The translations under genes were made by a program, and so were the position numbers. The notes under the pieces were generated by a model, which was not told the origin of the DNA, did not search any database, and was given only the letters and a program-made list of their open reading frames with translations. A stretch of 64,000 nt of DNA, from NCBI RefSeq assembly GCF_004379255.2, contig NC_056035.1:38134773-38198772 (forward strand), written 5' to 3'. This document shows, piece after piece, positions 23,101-33,447 of the stretch (its first letter is position 1; every line of letters begins with the position of its first letter). Source of the stretch: Salvia splendens. Its lineage: Eukaryota > Streptophyta > Magnoliopsida > Lamiales > Lamiaceae.

Positions 23101-26100
23101 AATTCAGAAGTCAGGCTCTAAGAATCCAGAGGCTATGGCTGAGAGCCTAAATGTCAAGAAGTTCAAGGGAGTCAAGAGGTTTCAGAAGCCGAGCCAAGAA
23201 AATCAGAAAACTCCATCAAATAATCAAAAGGAAACCCGCTCATGTCATTGGTGCAAGAAGCCGGGTCACCTCAAAAAGGATTGCTTCGCATGGAAAAGAA
23301 GGCAAGCAAATGGTGGTGGAAACCGTGTTCCATCCACTGACTGTGTTGAGGAAACTAATGTGCCAGAAATTCTGAATGTGATGGAGGGTGGTCTGGGAGG
23401 ATCTTGGATCATGGACTCGGGGTGTAGTCTGCATATGAGTCCGAATCTTGGCTGGTTTGAGGAGATCCAAGAGATGACTGGATCGGTTATATTGGGCAAC
23501 AACCAGGTTTGTACCATCCAAGGTATAGGCAAGATCAGGCTGAGAATGCAAGATGGATCTGTGAAGATTATAAGTGAAGTGAGATATATACCTGATATCA
23601 AGAGGAATCTCATTTCACTTGGGCTTCTTGAACGCAAGGGATATACATTCTGCTCTACTGGGGGAAAAATGACAGTTTCCAAGGATCAAAGAGTGGTGAT
23701 GGAAGCTGAAAGGAGGGGAAGCTTGTACTATCTACTGGCTAGTGTTGAGATCCCTACTGCACAGGCAAATATTGTGAAGGCTGATGACTTCAAAATCTGG
23801 CATATGCGGCTTGCTCATGCAGCTGAGGGAAGCATTAAGGAGCTGGCCAAGAAGGGGATTATACAAAGTTCTGGGCAGATGGACACTACTCCATGTGAGG
23901 AATGCATTTTGGGTAAGTCCAAGAAACAGCCCTATCCCAAAGGCAAGCACACTTCCACATCCACTCTTGATTATGCCCATAGTGACTTGTGGGGTCCTGC
24001 ATCTGTGGTGTCAGTAGGTGGAGGGAAGTATTATATGAGTATCATAGATGACTACTCTAGAAAAATGTGGATATACATTTTGAGAGAGAAATCAGAGGCT
24101 TTTAGTAAGTTCAAGCAATGGTGCCTGGAAGTGGAGAAGGAGAAGTCAGTGGTTCTTAAATGTTTGAGGACTGATAACGGCTTGGAGTATCTCTCCAAAG
24201 AGTTTGATAACTTTTGTAAGGAGAGGGGAATTAAAAGGCACCGGACTGTACCTCTGAATCCTCAGCAGAATGGCATAGCAGAAAGGGCAAATAGAACCAT
24301 ATTAGAGAGGGTGAGGTGTATGCTCCTCTCATCTGGACTTGAGAAGAAGTTTTGGGCTGAGGCTGCATCCACGGCTGTGAAACTTATCAACAAATGTCCC
24401 TCATCAAGTATAGAGGGAGACACACCTGATTTTAGATGGTATGGCAGCCATGGAGATTACACCACATTGAGAGTGTTTGGCTGCAAGGCATATGCTCATC
24501 TCAAACAAGGGAAGTTGGATGCTCGGGCTATTAGGTGTGTGATGTTGGGATATCAACCTGGGGTGAAGGGATATCGTTTGTGGTGTGTAGAGCCAGGGAA
24601 TCACAAGATTGTGATTAGTAGAGATGTTGTATTCTCTGAAACTGAAATGCCTTTTCTGGATAAGAACAAAGTGATAGTTGAGAAGCCTGATTCTGTGACT
24701 GATTCTGTTGATAAAGCTGACTTTGAGGTGGAGCATGGGAGGCATGAGAAACATGGGGAGAGTGAAGAAGTCACTGAGCCTCAGAGTGCTCAGAATGAGA
24801 CACAAACACAGCCTCAAGATAATCTGGAAAACTACCAGCTGGCTAGGGATCGAGTCAGAAGAAAGATCAAGCTGCCATCAAGATTTGATGATTCTGAGAT
24901 GCTATTTTATGCACTATGTGTGGCTGAAGATGTTGAGTATATAGAGCCATCCTCATATAAGGAAGCAATGGAGAGCAAAGAATGGGAAAAGTGGATGAAA
25001 GCAATGGTGGATGAAATTGATTCTCTACTGAAAAATGGCACTTGGATATTGGTTGAGAAACCTGATGGAAGGAAGGTTATCAGCTGTAAATGGATATTCA
25101 AAAAGAAGCTGGAAGGTGCTGAGGGTGATCAGATCAGATTTAAAGCCCGGTTAGTGGCTAGAGGATTCACTCAAGAGCATGGAGTTGATTTCAATGAGGT
25201 CTTCTCACCGGTTGTAAAGCATTCTTCCATTCGAATGTTGCTGGCTTTGGTTGCTAAGTTGGATCTGGAATTGGAGCAGCTTGATGTGAAAACGGCCTTC
25301 TTACATGGAGGACTAGAGGAAACAATCTACATGGCCCAGCCTGAGGGCTTCATCAAACCAGGGAATGAAAATAAAGTATGCTTGCTGAAAAGAAGTATAT
25401 ATGGTTTGAAGCAGGCTAGTAGACAGTGGAATAAGACTTTTGATGATTATATGATCAAGATTGGTTTTCAGAGATCAAGTTATGACTCCTGTGTATATGT
25501 CAGAAAAAGGGGCATACATCCTACATATCTTCTACTTTATGTAGATGACATGCTTGTTGCTGGAGCTAGCAGGAAGGCAGTGCAAGAAGTGAAGGATGAA
25601 CTCAATGCTGCGTTTGAAATGAAAGACCTCGGGCCAGCAAGGAGAATCTTAGGCATGAACATTATCAGAGATAGAGCTAAAAGGCAATTATGGCTCACAC
25701 AATCTGATTATATATCAAAGTTGCTGAGAAGGTTCAAGGTGGAGAATATGAAGGCAGTGGCTACTCCACTAGCAATGCACTTCAAGCTCAAGGCTGATCA
25801 GAGGCCCAACAGTGAGGCTGAGTCCAGAGAAATGATGAAGATACCCTATGCTAATATAGTAGGGAGCATTATGTATGCTATGATCAGCACCAGAGCAGAT
25901 ATAGCACAAGCCACAAGTGTTGTCAGCCGGTTTATGGCAAATCATGGAAGAGAACATTGGATTGCTCTCAAATGGTTGATGAGGTATCTAAGGGGTGCTG
26001 GGGATGTAGGCATTCTATATGGAGTGAATGATGGAGGTGGAGCTGATGCTATTGTGGGATATTGTGACTCGGACTTTGCTGGTAACTTAGACAACAGAAA

Positions 26101-28593
26101 GTCTCAGTCGGCATACATATTCACAATGTTTGGGTCTGCTATTAGCTGGAAATCAAGTCTCCAAAGTGTGGTGGCACTTTCCACAACGGAAGCAGAATTT
26201 ATCTCACTTGCTGCTGCAATCAAAGAGAGTTTCTGGTTGAAAGGAATGTTGTCTGATCTTGGGATTGAGCAAGGGGCGATAGCAGTTGGCTGTGACAATA
26301 ATAGTGCCCTATTTCTGGCCAAGCATCAAGCTTATCACGAGAGATCAAAGCACATTGACGTGCGGTATCACTTCATCAGGGAGGAGATTGAAAGAGGCAA
26401 TGTGAAAGTCTTCAAAGTTCATACTTCAGAGAACCCGGCAGACATGTTAACTAAACCATTGCCTAAAGAAAAGTTTCTGCTATGTTTGAAACTAGTGGGA
26501 CTGGAAAGGAATAGTTTGGTTGGTGATTGAGCAATCAAGGTGGAGTTTGTTGGTAGATTGTGATGGCTCAAGCACCAAGTTCGGCAAGCTCGCCAAGCTC
26601 GGCAAGTTCGGCAAGCTCGCCAAGCTCGGCAAGTTCGGCAAGCTCGTCAAGCTCGGCAAGTTCGGCAAGCTCGTCAAGATCGGCAAGCTCGTCAAGCTCG
26701 TCAAGCTCGGCAGCTCGGCTGTTATGACAACTCGTTTCCGGCAGCCGTTAGATCTGTTTGTTAGTCAAGTTTTAATCCTAGCCGTAGGATTGAAACTAGC
26801 CGTTAGTTTTAGTTTCTGTTAAATAGCTTTTTTCAGTAGTTAGTTTTACATACTGTAGCTCATTCTCTCGCTTTCGTTTTTCTCATTCCAGTGAATAAAA
26901 TTTCCTTTACAATTTCATTCCAATCTTCAACCGATTGTTCTTGCTACTCAAATCGTTCCTCAATTGTTTACAGACATCACAAGAGTACTTATCTTCCAGA
27001 GGAGAACCTAATTTTACATTTCTTATTCCTTATGTTCAATATGTTGTAAGTATATGTTAGGACATATCAGATCTGCTTACGTACAATTAACTTATTTTGA
27101 TCATTATGCTAAAAGAAATTGAAAATATTGGATAGGGAACGAGAAATACTTTAACCGTGAAACTAAGAGGAGTGCTTCCTGCAGGTTCAAAGTTGTAGTC
27201 CCATGAGATTGTCTCTGGAATAATTGTCCTTATCTCTGCATAAATGCAGGCATCTGGAGAATCAACAGATCTGTAACAGCCAAAATAAGTAAGCGGATCA
27301 GATTATAATTAAAATAAATGTTTTAATAAACAAAAGACCTCAGAACAACAAAAGTATTATGTTGAGCAGACTTTTTGCATATATATGTAGTTTCCCCTCA
27401 TATATAATCACTGCCACATATTGAACTTTTGACATCTTCCAGATGCCTTCAACAATCAACACTGAATACAGTAGATTGCATATAGTTAAAAGACCTTATA
27501 ACATCAAAGGTTGCTGTCATCTCACTCACATATTTTACTTTAAAATCACTTCACCTTATAACAGTCCATTGTAGGTTAGGTCCTCGTTTTCCTATTGTCT
27601 TAAGTCTTGAATGTTACAAATTAGTAATATAAAACATTCCTTTGCCTAGGAGTTTTACATTTGCAAAACAAAAAAATGACAGGATTAAGTCCATTAAAAC
27701 TCAACCATATAAAATTCAAAATCAGGGAGTTTAATAACATCAAAGATGTTATCAATTTCTCCCTCCATCTTCCACTTATCTGCAAACTCGCCCCCAATCA
27801 GCATTTTAGCAATAGCAACATTTCAAATTATTCAAAAACTAATCTACACAACAAAATCCTCTCCTTAGAGTAAGGACAGAAACCAAATCCTTGATGACAA
27901 ATGCACAATAAGAAAACAAGTTCATTAGTTCCTAGCAATTACAGCATAAGGAAGACAAACAACATGAATGCATTTAGCTTCACAGTCAAAGTTGGAAAAT
28001 TCCAAAATCAAACACAACAGAGTGGACGACGATATACAACACAAAAACAAAGCATTGGAGATGTTATAATCCAAACCGGAGCATGAGTTGCATATCGGGG
28101 CCTGGATAGCGTAGCTCGAGAACGTTGGACCGGCCCAGGACTGAAAATGTATTGAGGCAGTCAATAAAGAGCCCCAAGCTCACTCCAAATCGTGGCCGGC
28201 CGGTCGCCGCATAATCATATTTGATAAATAACTACCAAATGAAGAAACAAAGCCTAAGATTGTATGAAACATATGTACAGAAGAATAAATAAGAGCTACA
28301 AAAAAAAAAGAATGGACAATACCTCGCGTTGTAAGTAAACCTTGGCTTGAAGACAACCGGTTTCCTCGACGATTATCACTATACCGTGTTGGGATAATTC
28401 TAGGAGAGCATCCTGATTGATTGTAGGGCGATTAAGATGAGGTATTGTTAGAAATGAGAGAAAGAGAGAGAAGCGGAATAGAAACCTGAAAGCGCTTCCA
28501 CCGAACGGAGCAGAGGGCATCTACAATGCCTCGTACACTGTCCAGTTCGCAGACCAAGTCAGCCTCAGTATCTACCGCCGCCGCTGAGCTCAT
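20110..28593 (-). CDS. RAD1: RAD1, subunit of the 9-1-1 DNA damage checkpoint clamp
   Basis: Seven minus-strand exons join in frame to 304 residues: 28593-28486, 28412-28323, 28231-28077, 27270-27150, 20704-20585, 20502-20432, 20359-20110. RAD1 joins RAD9 and HUS1 in a PCNA-like ring loaded at damaged DNA to start checkpoint signalling. Recognisable parts are LCSVRWKRFQ, the sliding-clamp block RPRFGVSLGLFIDCLNTFSV, RYPGPDMQL, VDSPDACIYAEIRTIIPE, SWDYNFEPAGSTPLSFTVK, LEWPGSSIQISL, YKYKFLRATTSNIP and the C-terminal PSRIAYIEFFVKPE. All splice borders are GT..AG. Intron 4 (27149-20705) is about 6.4 kb because it holds a complete copia element in the opposite orientation. The coding exons themselves look undamaged. 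Confidence 0.95.
21985..22444 (+). repeat. 5' LTR of copia element 2, with minisatellite
   Basis: Starts TGTTGGTAGATTG and ends ATTGTTTACA. Positions about 22014-22190 are a minisatellite made of 9-bp words such as GGCAAGCTC, GCCAAGCTC and GGCAAGTTC, forming 27-bp higher units. This copy has one more 27-bp unit and one more GCAGCTCG than the 3' LTR. Confidence 0.96.
22014..22190. repeat. 9/27-bp minisatellite in the LTR
   Basis: Higher-order array of CAAGCTCGC, CAAGCTCGG and CAAGTTCGG words. It is open in several frames on both strands, giving meaningless Lys-Leu-Gly or Ser-Ala repeats; I do not regard these as genes. Confidence 0.93.
22448..22465 (+). promoter_or_regulatory. Primer binding site of copia element 2
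   Basis: TGGCGCCGTCTGTGGGAA, the same 18 bases and three-base offset as in element 1. Confidence 0.7.
22523..26530 (+). CDS. Copia gag-pol polyprotein (element 2), intact
   Basis: A 1335-residue frame from the ATG at 22523 (an upstream in-frame extension to 22502 starts with GTG and is not used). Domains in order: gag; zinc knuckle CHWCKKPGHLKKDC (near 240); protease with canonical DSGCSLHM (near 297); integrase with HHCC finger and D,D,E in HSDLWGP, RTDNGLEY and NGIAERANR; reverse transcriptase with YVDDM (near 1005); RNase H with DSDFAGN and STTEAEF. No inactivating change was found. It is clearly related to the element 1 polyprotein throughout, yet divergent enough to be another family. 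Confidence 0.97.
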   Translation: MASRFEAEKFTGRNDFGLWRMKMRAMLIHQGLASALEAGGKEDKSEKGEKMDLDEKEILKRAEIEAKAHSAIVLCLGDKVLREVAKEKTAAGIIAKLEDLYMAKSLANRLLMKQRLYSYRFLDDKGILEQLEDFNKAVDDLENIDTSIGDEDKAILLLNALPKSFDQLRDAILYGREGTITLVEVQSAIRAKEIQKSGSKNPEAMAESLNVKKFKGVKRFQKPSQENQKTPSNNQKETRSCHWCKKPGHLKKDCFAWKRRQANGGGNRVPSTDCVEETNVPEILNVMEGGLGGSWIMDSGCSLHMSPNLGWFEEIQEMTGSVILGNNQVCTIQGIGKIRLRMQDGSVKIISEVRYIPDIKRNLISLGLLERKGYTFCSTGGKMTVSKDQRVVMEAERRGSLYYLLASVEIPTAQANIVKADDFKIWHMRLAHAAEGSIKELAKKGIIQSSGQMDTTPCEECILGKSKKQPYPKGKHTSTSTLDYAHSDLWGPASVVSVGGGKYYMSIIDDYSRKMWIYILREKSEAFSKFKQWCLEVEKEKSVVLKCLRTDNGLEYLSKEFDNFCKERGIKRHRTVPLNPQQNGIAERANRTILERVRCMLLSSGLEKKFWAEAASTAVKLINKCPSSSIEGDTPDFRWYGSHGDYTTLRVFGCKAYAHLKQGKLDARAIRCVMLGYQPGVKGYRLWCVEPGNHKIVISRDVVFSETEMPFLDKNKVIVEKPDSVTDSVDKADFEVEHGRHEKHGESEEVTEPQSAQNETQTQPQDNLENYQLARDRVRRKIKLPSRFDDSEMLFYALCVAEDVEYIEPSSYKEAMESKEWEKWMKAMVDEIDSLLKNGTWILVEKPDGRKVISCKWIFKKKLEGAEGDQIRFKARLVARGFTQEHGVDFNEVFSPVVKHSSIRMLLALVAKLDLELEQLDVKTAFLHGGLEETIYMAQPEGFIKPGNENKVCLLKRSIYGLKQASRQWNKTFDDYMIKIGFQRSSYDSCVYVRKRGIHPTYLLLYVDDMLVAGASRKAVQEVKDELNAAFEMKDLGPARRILGMNIIRDRAKRQLWLTQSDYISKLLRRFKVENMKAVATPLAMHFKLKADQRPNSEAESREMMKIPYANIVGSIMYAMISTRADIAQATSVVSRFMANHGREHWIALKWLMRYLRGAGDVGILYGVNDGGGADAIVGYCDSDFAGNLDNRKSQSAYIFTMFGSAISWKSSLQSVVALSTTEAEFISLAAAIKESFWLKGMLSDLGIEQGAIAVGCDNNSALFLAKHQAYHERSKHIDVRYHFIREEIERGNVKVFKVHTSENPADMLTKPLPKEKFLLCLKLVGLERNSLVGD
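26532..26547 (+). promoter_or_regulatory. Polypurine tract region of copia element 2
   Basis: CAATCAAGGTGGAGTT lies directly before the 3' LTR. It shares AGGTGGAG with element 1. Confidence 0.5.
26548..26972 (+). repeat. 3' LTR of copia element 2
   Basis: 425 bp. Outside the shortened minisatellite (about 26577-26718) it matches the 5' LTR base for base by eye. Confidence 0.96.
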
Positions 28594-29149
28594 TTTGTAG
28601 CCGACGACGACGACCGCCTCCTTTTTCCCGCCAAAAATGAGGGAGGAGATTGCCTATTTGGGGATTTTCGAAGTACGGCTTCTCCCCATTACACCTTTTT
28701 TGGTCAGTGTATTAAAAATGATACTCGCCTCGCATTGTATGATGCAGGTTACAAAATCTAACTTAACATTTCGATAGATTATAAAATGTGTTTTAGAAAT
28801 CAAAACATCTCCTATTATTAATTTGTTCGTTTTAGACTTTTAGTGTAGTTATTCATTTCTATTAAAATCACCATTATTATGTCGAATATATTATTAAATA
28901 CTACAAAGTGAAATGTAATATTTACGAAATAGCAAAATGTAATTTTTTTTTATTGCAGGAGAGTTACAAAAATAGATGATAGTTTCATCAAAGACCAATT
29001 TATCAGATTCCAAATAATAGAATTGGAGATTTTTCTGAGCTAGTACTCCTACAATTTACTACTCTGACTATACATGTCAGCCCCTCAGGCATTATTTCAC
29101 TTCCATTTATTATTTATATTTATATTTATATTTATATTTATATTTATAT
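28594..29149. other. Remaining RAD1-side half of the divergent promoter
   Basis: Non-coding, AT-rich. It runs from the RAD1 start codon to the Harbinger target site and ends in a (TATTTA)n repeat at about 29108-29150. It presumably contains the RAD1 promoter and 5' UTR. Confidence 0.5.
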
Positions 29150-29152
29150 TTA

Positions 29153-31036
29153 GAGCATCAGCAGTGGCGGACGTCACTGCGAAATTCCCACCGGCGTACG
29201 GGAATTCCGTGGCGGACGTCCGCCATTGTGCGTATCATGCACGGATACGGAATTCCCGCGAGGAATTCGTAGTTCTGCGGCTTTCCGCGGAATTCCGCGA
29301 GGAATTCCGTGCGGACGTCCGCCATTGCGTTGACTCCCACGGACGTCCGCGCGGAATTCCCGTTTATTGCATTAAATGTTTTTTTTTCGGTTCCTATAAA
29401 TACATCCCGTTGAACTTCACTTCATTCGCACCACTTGTATTAACAAGTTTTTCTCTCTCTAAATTTCTTTTATATATACGTATTGGTCGGTAGTGGTAGT
29501 GGTGGTGATGGGCATTATGAACACATGATGTGGCTGATTCACGCACGTGTGCGGGATGCCGCAGAGAGGGAGGAACAAGCGGCCTCGGCGCCGGCGGTGC
29601 CTTGACCCATCTACCGTCGCACTATAGTACCCCAAGACCACCTCGCTGCCTACAGTAGGTTGTACGTGGATTACTTTGCGCCGGAGCCACGGTTTGGGGA
29701 GAACCTATTCCGACGACGATTTAGGATGCATCGTCTGCTCTTTCTGCGTATCGTGGGCGCTTTGGAGCGTCGATACGGGTATTTCAGGGTGCGGGAGGAT
29801 GCGGCGGGTAAACCCGGCCACACGCCGATTCAGAAGTGCACTGGCGCAATCAGACAGCTGGCATACGGAGGCGCGACCGACATGTTCGACGAGTACCTCC
29901 ACATCGGCGAGACGACTGCCCGAGAGTGCCTGAAGTATTTTTGTCAGGGCGTTAGGGAGATATTCGGGGATAGGTATCTTCGAAAGCCTACCCCCGAAGA
30001 TTGTCAGGCTCTGTTGGATATGCACGGGAATCAGCACGGGTTCCAGGGGATGTTAGGCAGCATAGATTGTATGCATTGGGAGTGGAAGAACTGCCCCGCT
30101 GCCTGGAAAGGGATGTACACTACTGGTTTCAAGGCCAAGAATCTCACAATGATCCTTGAGGCGGTAGTTGACTACCGTTTGTGGATTTGGCATGCCTATT
30201 TTGGAATAGTCGGGTCGAACAACGACATCAACGTCATCCAGTCGTCGTCCCTTTTCAACGACCAGTGCATGGGCGTTGGTTCGGCCGTCAACTTCGTCGC
30301 CAACGGCAACATGAGCTATTATTTGGCGGATGAGATATACCCGATGTGGCCCGTCTTTGTGAAGACGATTAGGTGCCCAGCAGATGAACAGAAGATATAC
30401 TTTGCGCAATGTCAGGAGGCAGCGCGCAAGAATGTGGAGCGGGCATTTGGTGTGCTCCAGACTTGATGGGCGGCAGTGAAGGGTACAACACGGGTGTGGT
30501 ACGTTGACAGCATCGCCGACATCATGTACGCATGTATTATCATGCACAACGTGATTATCGAAGATGAAGGTCCAGCACTGTCTGATTGGGCCAATGATGA
30601 TGCTGATGCTGCGGGTCCAAGCCACGACGTGGGCACCAGCAATGTAAGCATGGGGATACCCCATGACGAAGTCGATCGAGTCTGTGCATTTGCCGACATG
30701 TGCCAAAAACAAGCTCATGTTCGACTCCAGAACGATATTATTGAAGAAGTATGGCAGCGGAGGGGTCGTCGTTGAAATATATATTTTTTTATTTGGTGAA
30801 ATGCACTTTTCTTTTTTTAATGGAATTTTTTCCCTATTTGTGTCGAAATTTTATTTTCGGAAATTGTTTAATTTGTGAATTTGTGAATTTTTTTAATGTG
30901 AGAATTCCGCAGGGGAATTCCGCTACTGTGCAGTGGGAAGTCCGTATGACGTGGTAGTGCAATGAGAAGTCCGTATGACTCGGCAGAAGGTATTTTTGAG
31001 AATTTTGCAGGGAATTCCGCGCTACTGCTGATGCTC
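29153..31036 (+). mobile_element. PIF/Harbinger element with a broken transposase, between RAD1 and PAP3
   Basis: 1884 bp bounded by inverted repeats: the left end begins GAGCATCAGCAGTGGCG and the right end, read inward, GAGCATCAGCAGTAGCG. A TTA duplication stands on each side (29150-29152, 31037-31039). It carries a transposase-type gene but no Myb/SANT partner gene. GAATTCCGCG-rich palindromic stretches lie next to both ends. It inserted into a TATTTA microsatellite and stops 85 bp before the PAP3 start codon. Confidence 0.93.
29540..30775 (+). pseudogene. Harbinger transposase (DDE, ALP1-like) with two in-frame stops
   Basis: The frame can be followed from about 29540 (MWLIHARVRDAAER) to 30775 and is interrupted by TGA near 29605 and TGA at 30464-30466. 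Between them 29660-30463 is open. The DDE nuclease residues survive: Asp in GSIDCMHWEW, Asp in GSNNDINV and Glu in NVERAFGVLQ. The second stop replaces the residue just before the conserved WAAV block, where family members have Arg (CGA), so CGA to TGA is likely; the first has the same look. C-terminal ACIIMHNVIIEDE is intact downstream. I infer a recently inactivated copy that could still be mobilised in trans. Confidence 0.88.
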
Positions 31037-31121
31037 TTATATTTATATTTTGTTGAAAATGTAGTGGTGTCTCCTTGACTCCCAATCCAAACTCTTGAGA
31101 GATCAGAAATCAACAACAACA

Positions 31122-33447
31122 ATGTCTGTCCACCTAGCCCTCCACCCTCCTTCCTCTCTCCTCAATCCATCTCACAAATACCGCTGCCTCTCTCCAAAAT
31201 CCCTCTCACTCTCCTTCTCTTCAAGCCCCAGGCGCCCTGCCTTCTCCATTCGCTCCTCCACCGACCCGCCTCCAAAGCCCGACGCCTCATCCGATAATCC
31301 CGCCTACGTGGACGAATGGGGAGACAAATCGGACCCCGAGCCCGAACCCGTCTCCAGATTCTCGGCCTCCGACCCGCCCAAGGACGATGACGAGTGGGGA
31401 GGAGCTGAATTGGGGAACGGAACCCCCGTTGCTGCCGACGGTGACGGCAAGCTCTCGGAGCTTAAACGGGCTCTGGTGGATACTGTTTACGGCTCGGATT
31501 CTGGCTTCCGGGCTGAGGCGGAAGTTCGGGCCGAGGCGCTTGAGCTTGTTACTCAGTTAGAGGCTGCTAATCCCACTCCCGCCCCTACTGAAACCCCTGA
31601 TTTGCTCGATGGGGATTGGATATTAGTGTGAGTTCGTCGTTTTATTCTTACTTTTGCTACTATGTACATTTTCTGTGGTTAATTGATTTCATTTTCGAAT
31701 TGAAAAAGTTGTTAGAGAAGAAGGGCGTTTATGTTTCATGAGAATCGAGTCATATTAGGTAGAAATCACTCTTGGATTTAATGTACTATACTTTTATTTC
31801 ATATATTTAGGCTAATCGTAAAGAGTAAATGATCACCGAATGAATTTGTACTTGTATAGCTTTGTGCCAATTTGAACATGTGGTGTGGGGGTCCAACAAT
31901 CAATAAGACTACTTGCTTTTTACTGAAAATTTTGGAATTGGTGATTCCCTAAAGAGTTAAGCTTCCTTTTTCTCCCACAACTAATTATGTTGGTGCTTAT
32001 CACAAATTATCTAATTGTTTCTCCTTGAAACTGATCTTATTTGTAAAAGTGAGTTTTCATCTTGGAATGCATCTTAGATAACTTTATTATGCTAAAAAAG
32101 CGTTTACTTTTGAGGATAAGCATAGATACATAAAATGTGGAGTAGTGTATTAATGCCTTCATTAGTTAGATGAATTGAAACTTGGGGGTATGTTGAGATC
32201 CTTGATTACTCTTACCATTTGAGCTAATTTTGTTTGATTCATATCTCATTGAAAGGGTGAGATTGGAAAAATCTTGGTAATGCGGATAAAATACTCAACA
32301 AATTACTGAAGCCTGCCTTTAGGTCGTCGTGCCTGGCTGAGGCTCAGGTCAAGGCTCACTCTTTTTAGACTTTTGGCTGTTTAAATGATGAGAGTTGATC
32401 TGTCATACTAGCATAGTTTATGGGGCTCATAAAACCATAAAGAAAACTTTTAAATCAGTGCAAATGGTATTTGCAATAACTGGGGCTAGCAAGATTGTTG
32501 GTAGGATCTTATTTGCCAGATTTTTCCGGTATTTGGTGATGATGTGATGTTGAAAATATGCTGGTAGAAGGCGACAAACTTTTATCGCTGACTGAAAATA
32601 TTGTTAAAATAAGTCTGAAAACATGTAAAACGAGTGGAGTATGTAAATTTTGAATACCTCCATATACTAGTCTGAGATTATCGAAGACAGAAATTAAATA
32701 TACCATTAGAAAGTATGGTCTGAAATTATGAGAAATGGATGGATTTGGCTCTTTTTTCTGGGATCATTATAGCCAGAAATTAAATAGGTGAGATATGAAG
32801 CTCTGTATATATGCTGCAATTCCTCAGATTTTCATTTATCATGCCTCAGGTACACAGCCTATTCTGAATTATTGCCTCTGCTGGCAGCAGGCAGTATTCC
32901 ACTTTTGAAAGTTGAAGAGATTAGCCAATCTATTGACTCGAGCAGCCTTACCATTGAAAATTCAACCACATTATCGAGTCCTGTTTCCACCATATCTTTT
33001 AGTGCTATAGCATCCTTTGAAGTTCGGAGCCAATCAAGAATACAAGTAATTTTCTTACACCACCCGTATATAGATGAAGTGAGCTCCATGGTTGGAGATA
33101 CGTGTCATCTAACTACTCATCGTTGACAACTTATGCAGGTTGAATTTAAAGAAGGGAAATTCAAGCCTCCAGAGATCAAGTCAAGTATAGATCTTCCCGA
33201 AAGTGTCAATATTTTTGGGCAGAACATAAATTTATCGCCAGTACAGCAGTCTCTGAACCCACTTCAAAATGCCATCGAGGGAATTGCACGCTCCATCTCT
33301 GGCCAGCCTCCCCTTAACATACGCATTCCCGGTGAACGGACAAAATCATGGCTTATGATTACATACCTTGACAAAGATTTCCGTATATCAAGAGGAGATG
33401 GCGGCCTTTTTGTGCTTGTGAAGAAAGGAAGCTCACTCTTGGATTAG
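31122..33447 (+). CDS. PAP3: Plastid lipid-associated protein 3 (fibrillin 2)
   Basis: Exons 31122-31627, 32850-33045 and 33139-33447 join in frame to 336 residues. A Ser/Pro-rich plastid transit peptide (about 1-50) precedes an acidic region with two DEWG motifs (YVDEWGDKSDPEPEP and DDDEWGG), then the PAP/fibrillin domain (about 115-325). That domain contains LLDGDWILVYTAYSELLPLL, FSAIASFEVRSQSRIQVEF, SIDLPESVNIFGQNI and the closing YLDKDFRISRGDGGLFVL. Fibrillins bind lipids in plastoglobules and at thylakoids and help protect photosystem II under stress. The DEWG N-terminus singles out the FBN2 group. The start is the first ATG, following an AACAACAACA leader. It shares a divergent promoter with RAD1, now interrupted by the Harbinger element. 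Confidence 0.95.

Larger units (their letters stand above)
21985..26972 (+). mobile_element. Full-length Ty1/copia LTR retrotransposon (element 2) inside RAD1 intron 4
   Basis: 4988 bp flanked by a perfect GACAT duplication (21980-21984, 26973-26977). The LTRs (460 and 425 bp) differ only by a missing 27-bp unit and a missing 8-bp unit in an internal repeat. The gag-pol frame is intact. Its lineage is that of element 1 (same primer site and domain order) but the LTRs are unrelated. It lies antisense to RAD1, so its own termination signals face away from RAD1 transcription. Confidence 0.97.

Noticed and set aside
8551..26530. Endogenous retrovirus or pararetrovirus
   Set aside because: Both elements have copia order (integrase before reverse transcriptase), no envelope, movement or coat protein; they are ordinary retrotransposons.
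29074..29493. Open frame at the left end of the Harbinger element
   Set aside because: Built from the TATTTA microsatellite and inverted end repeats; not conserved-looking.
30053..30718. Minus-strand open frame opposite the Harbinger transposase
   Set aside because: Antisense shadow of the transposase coding sequence, no recognisable domain.
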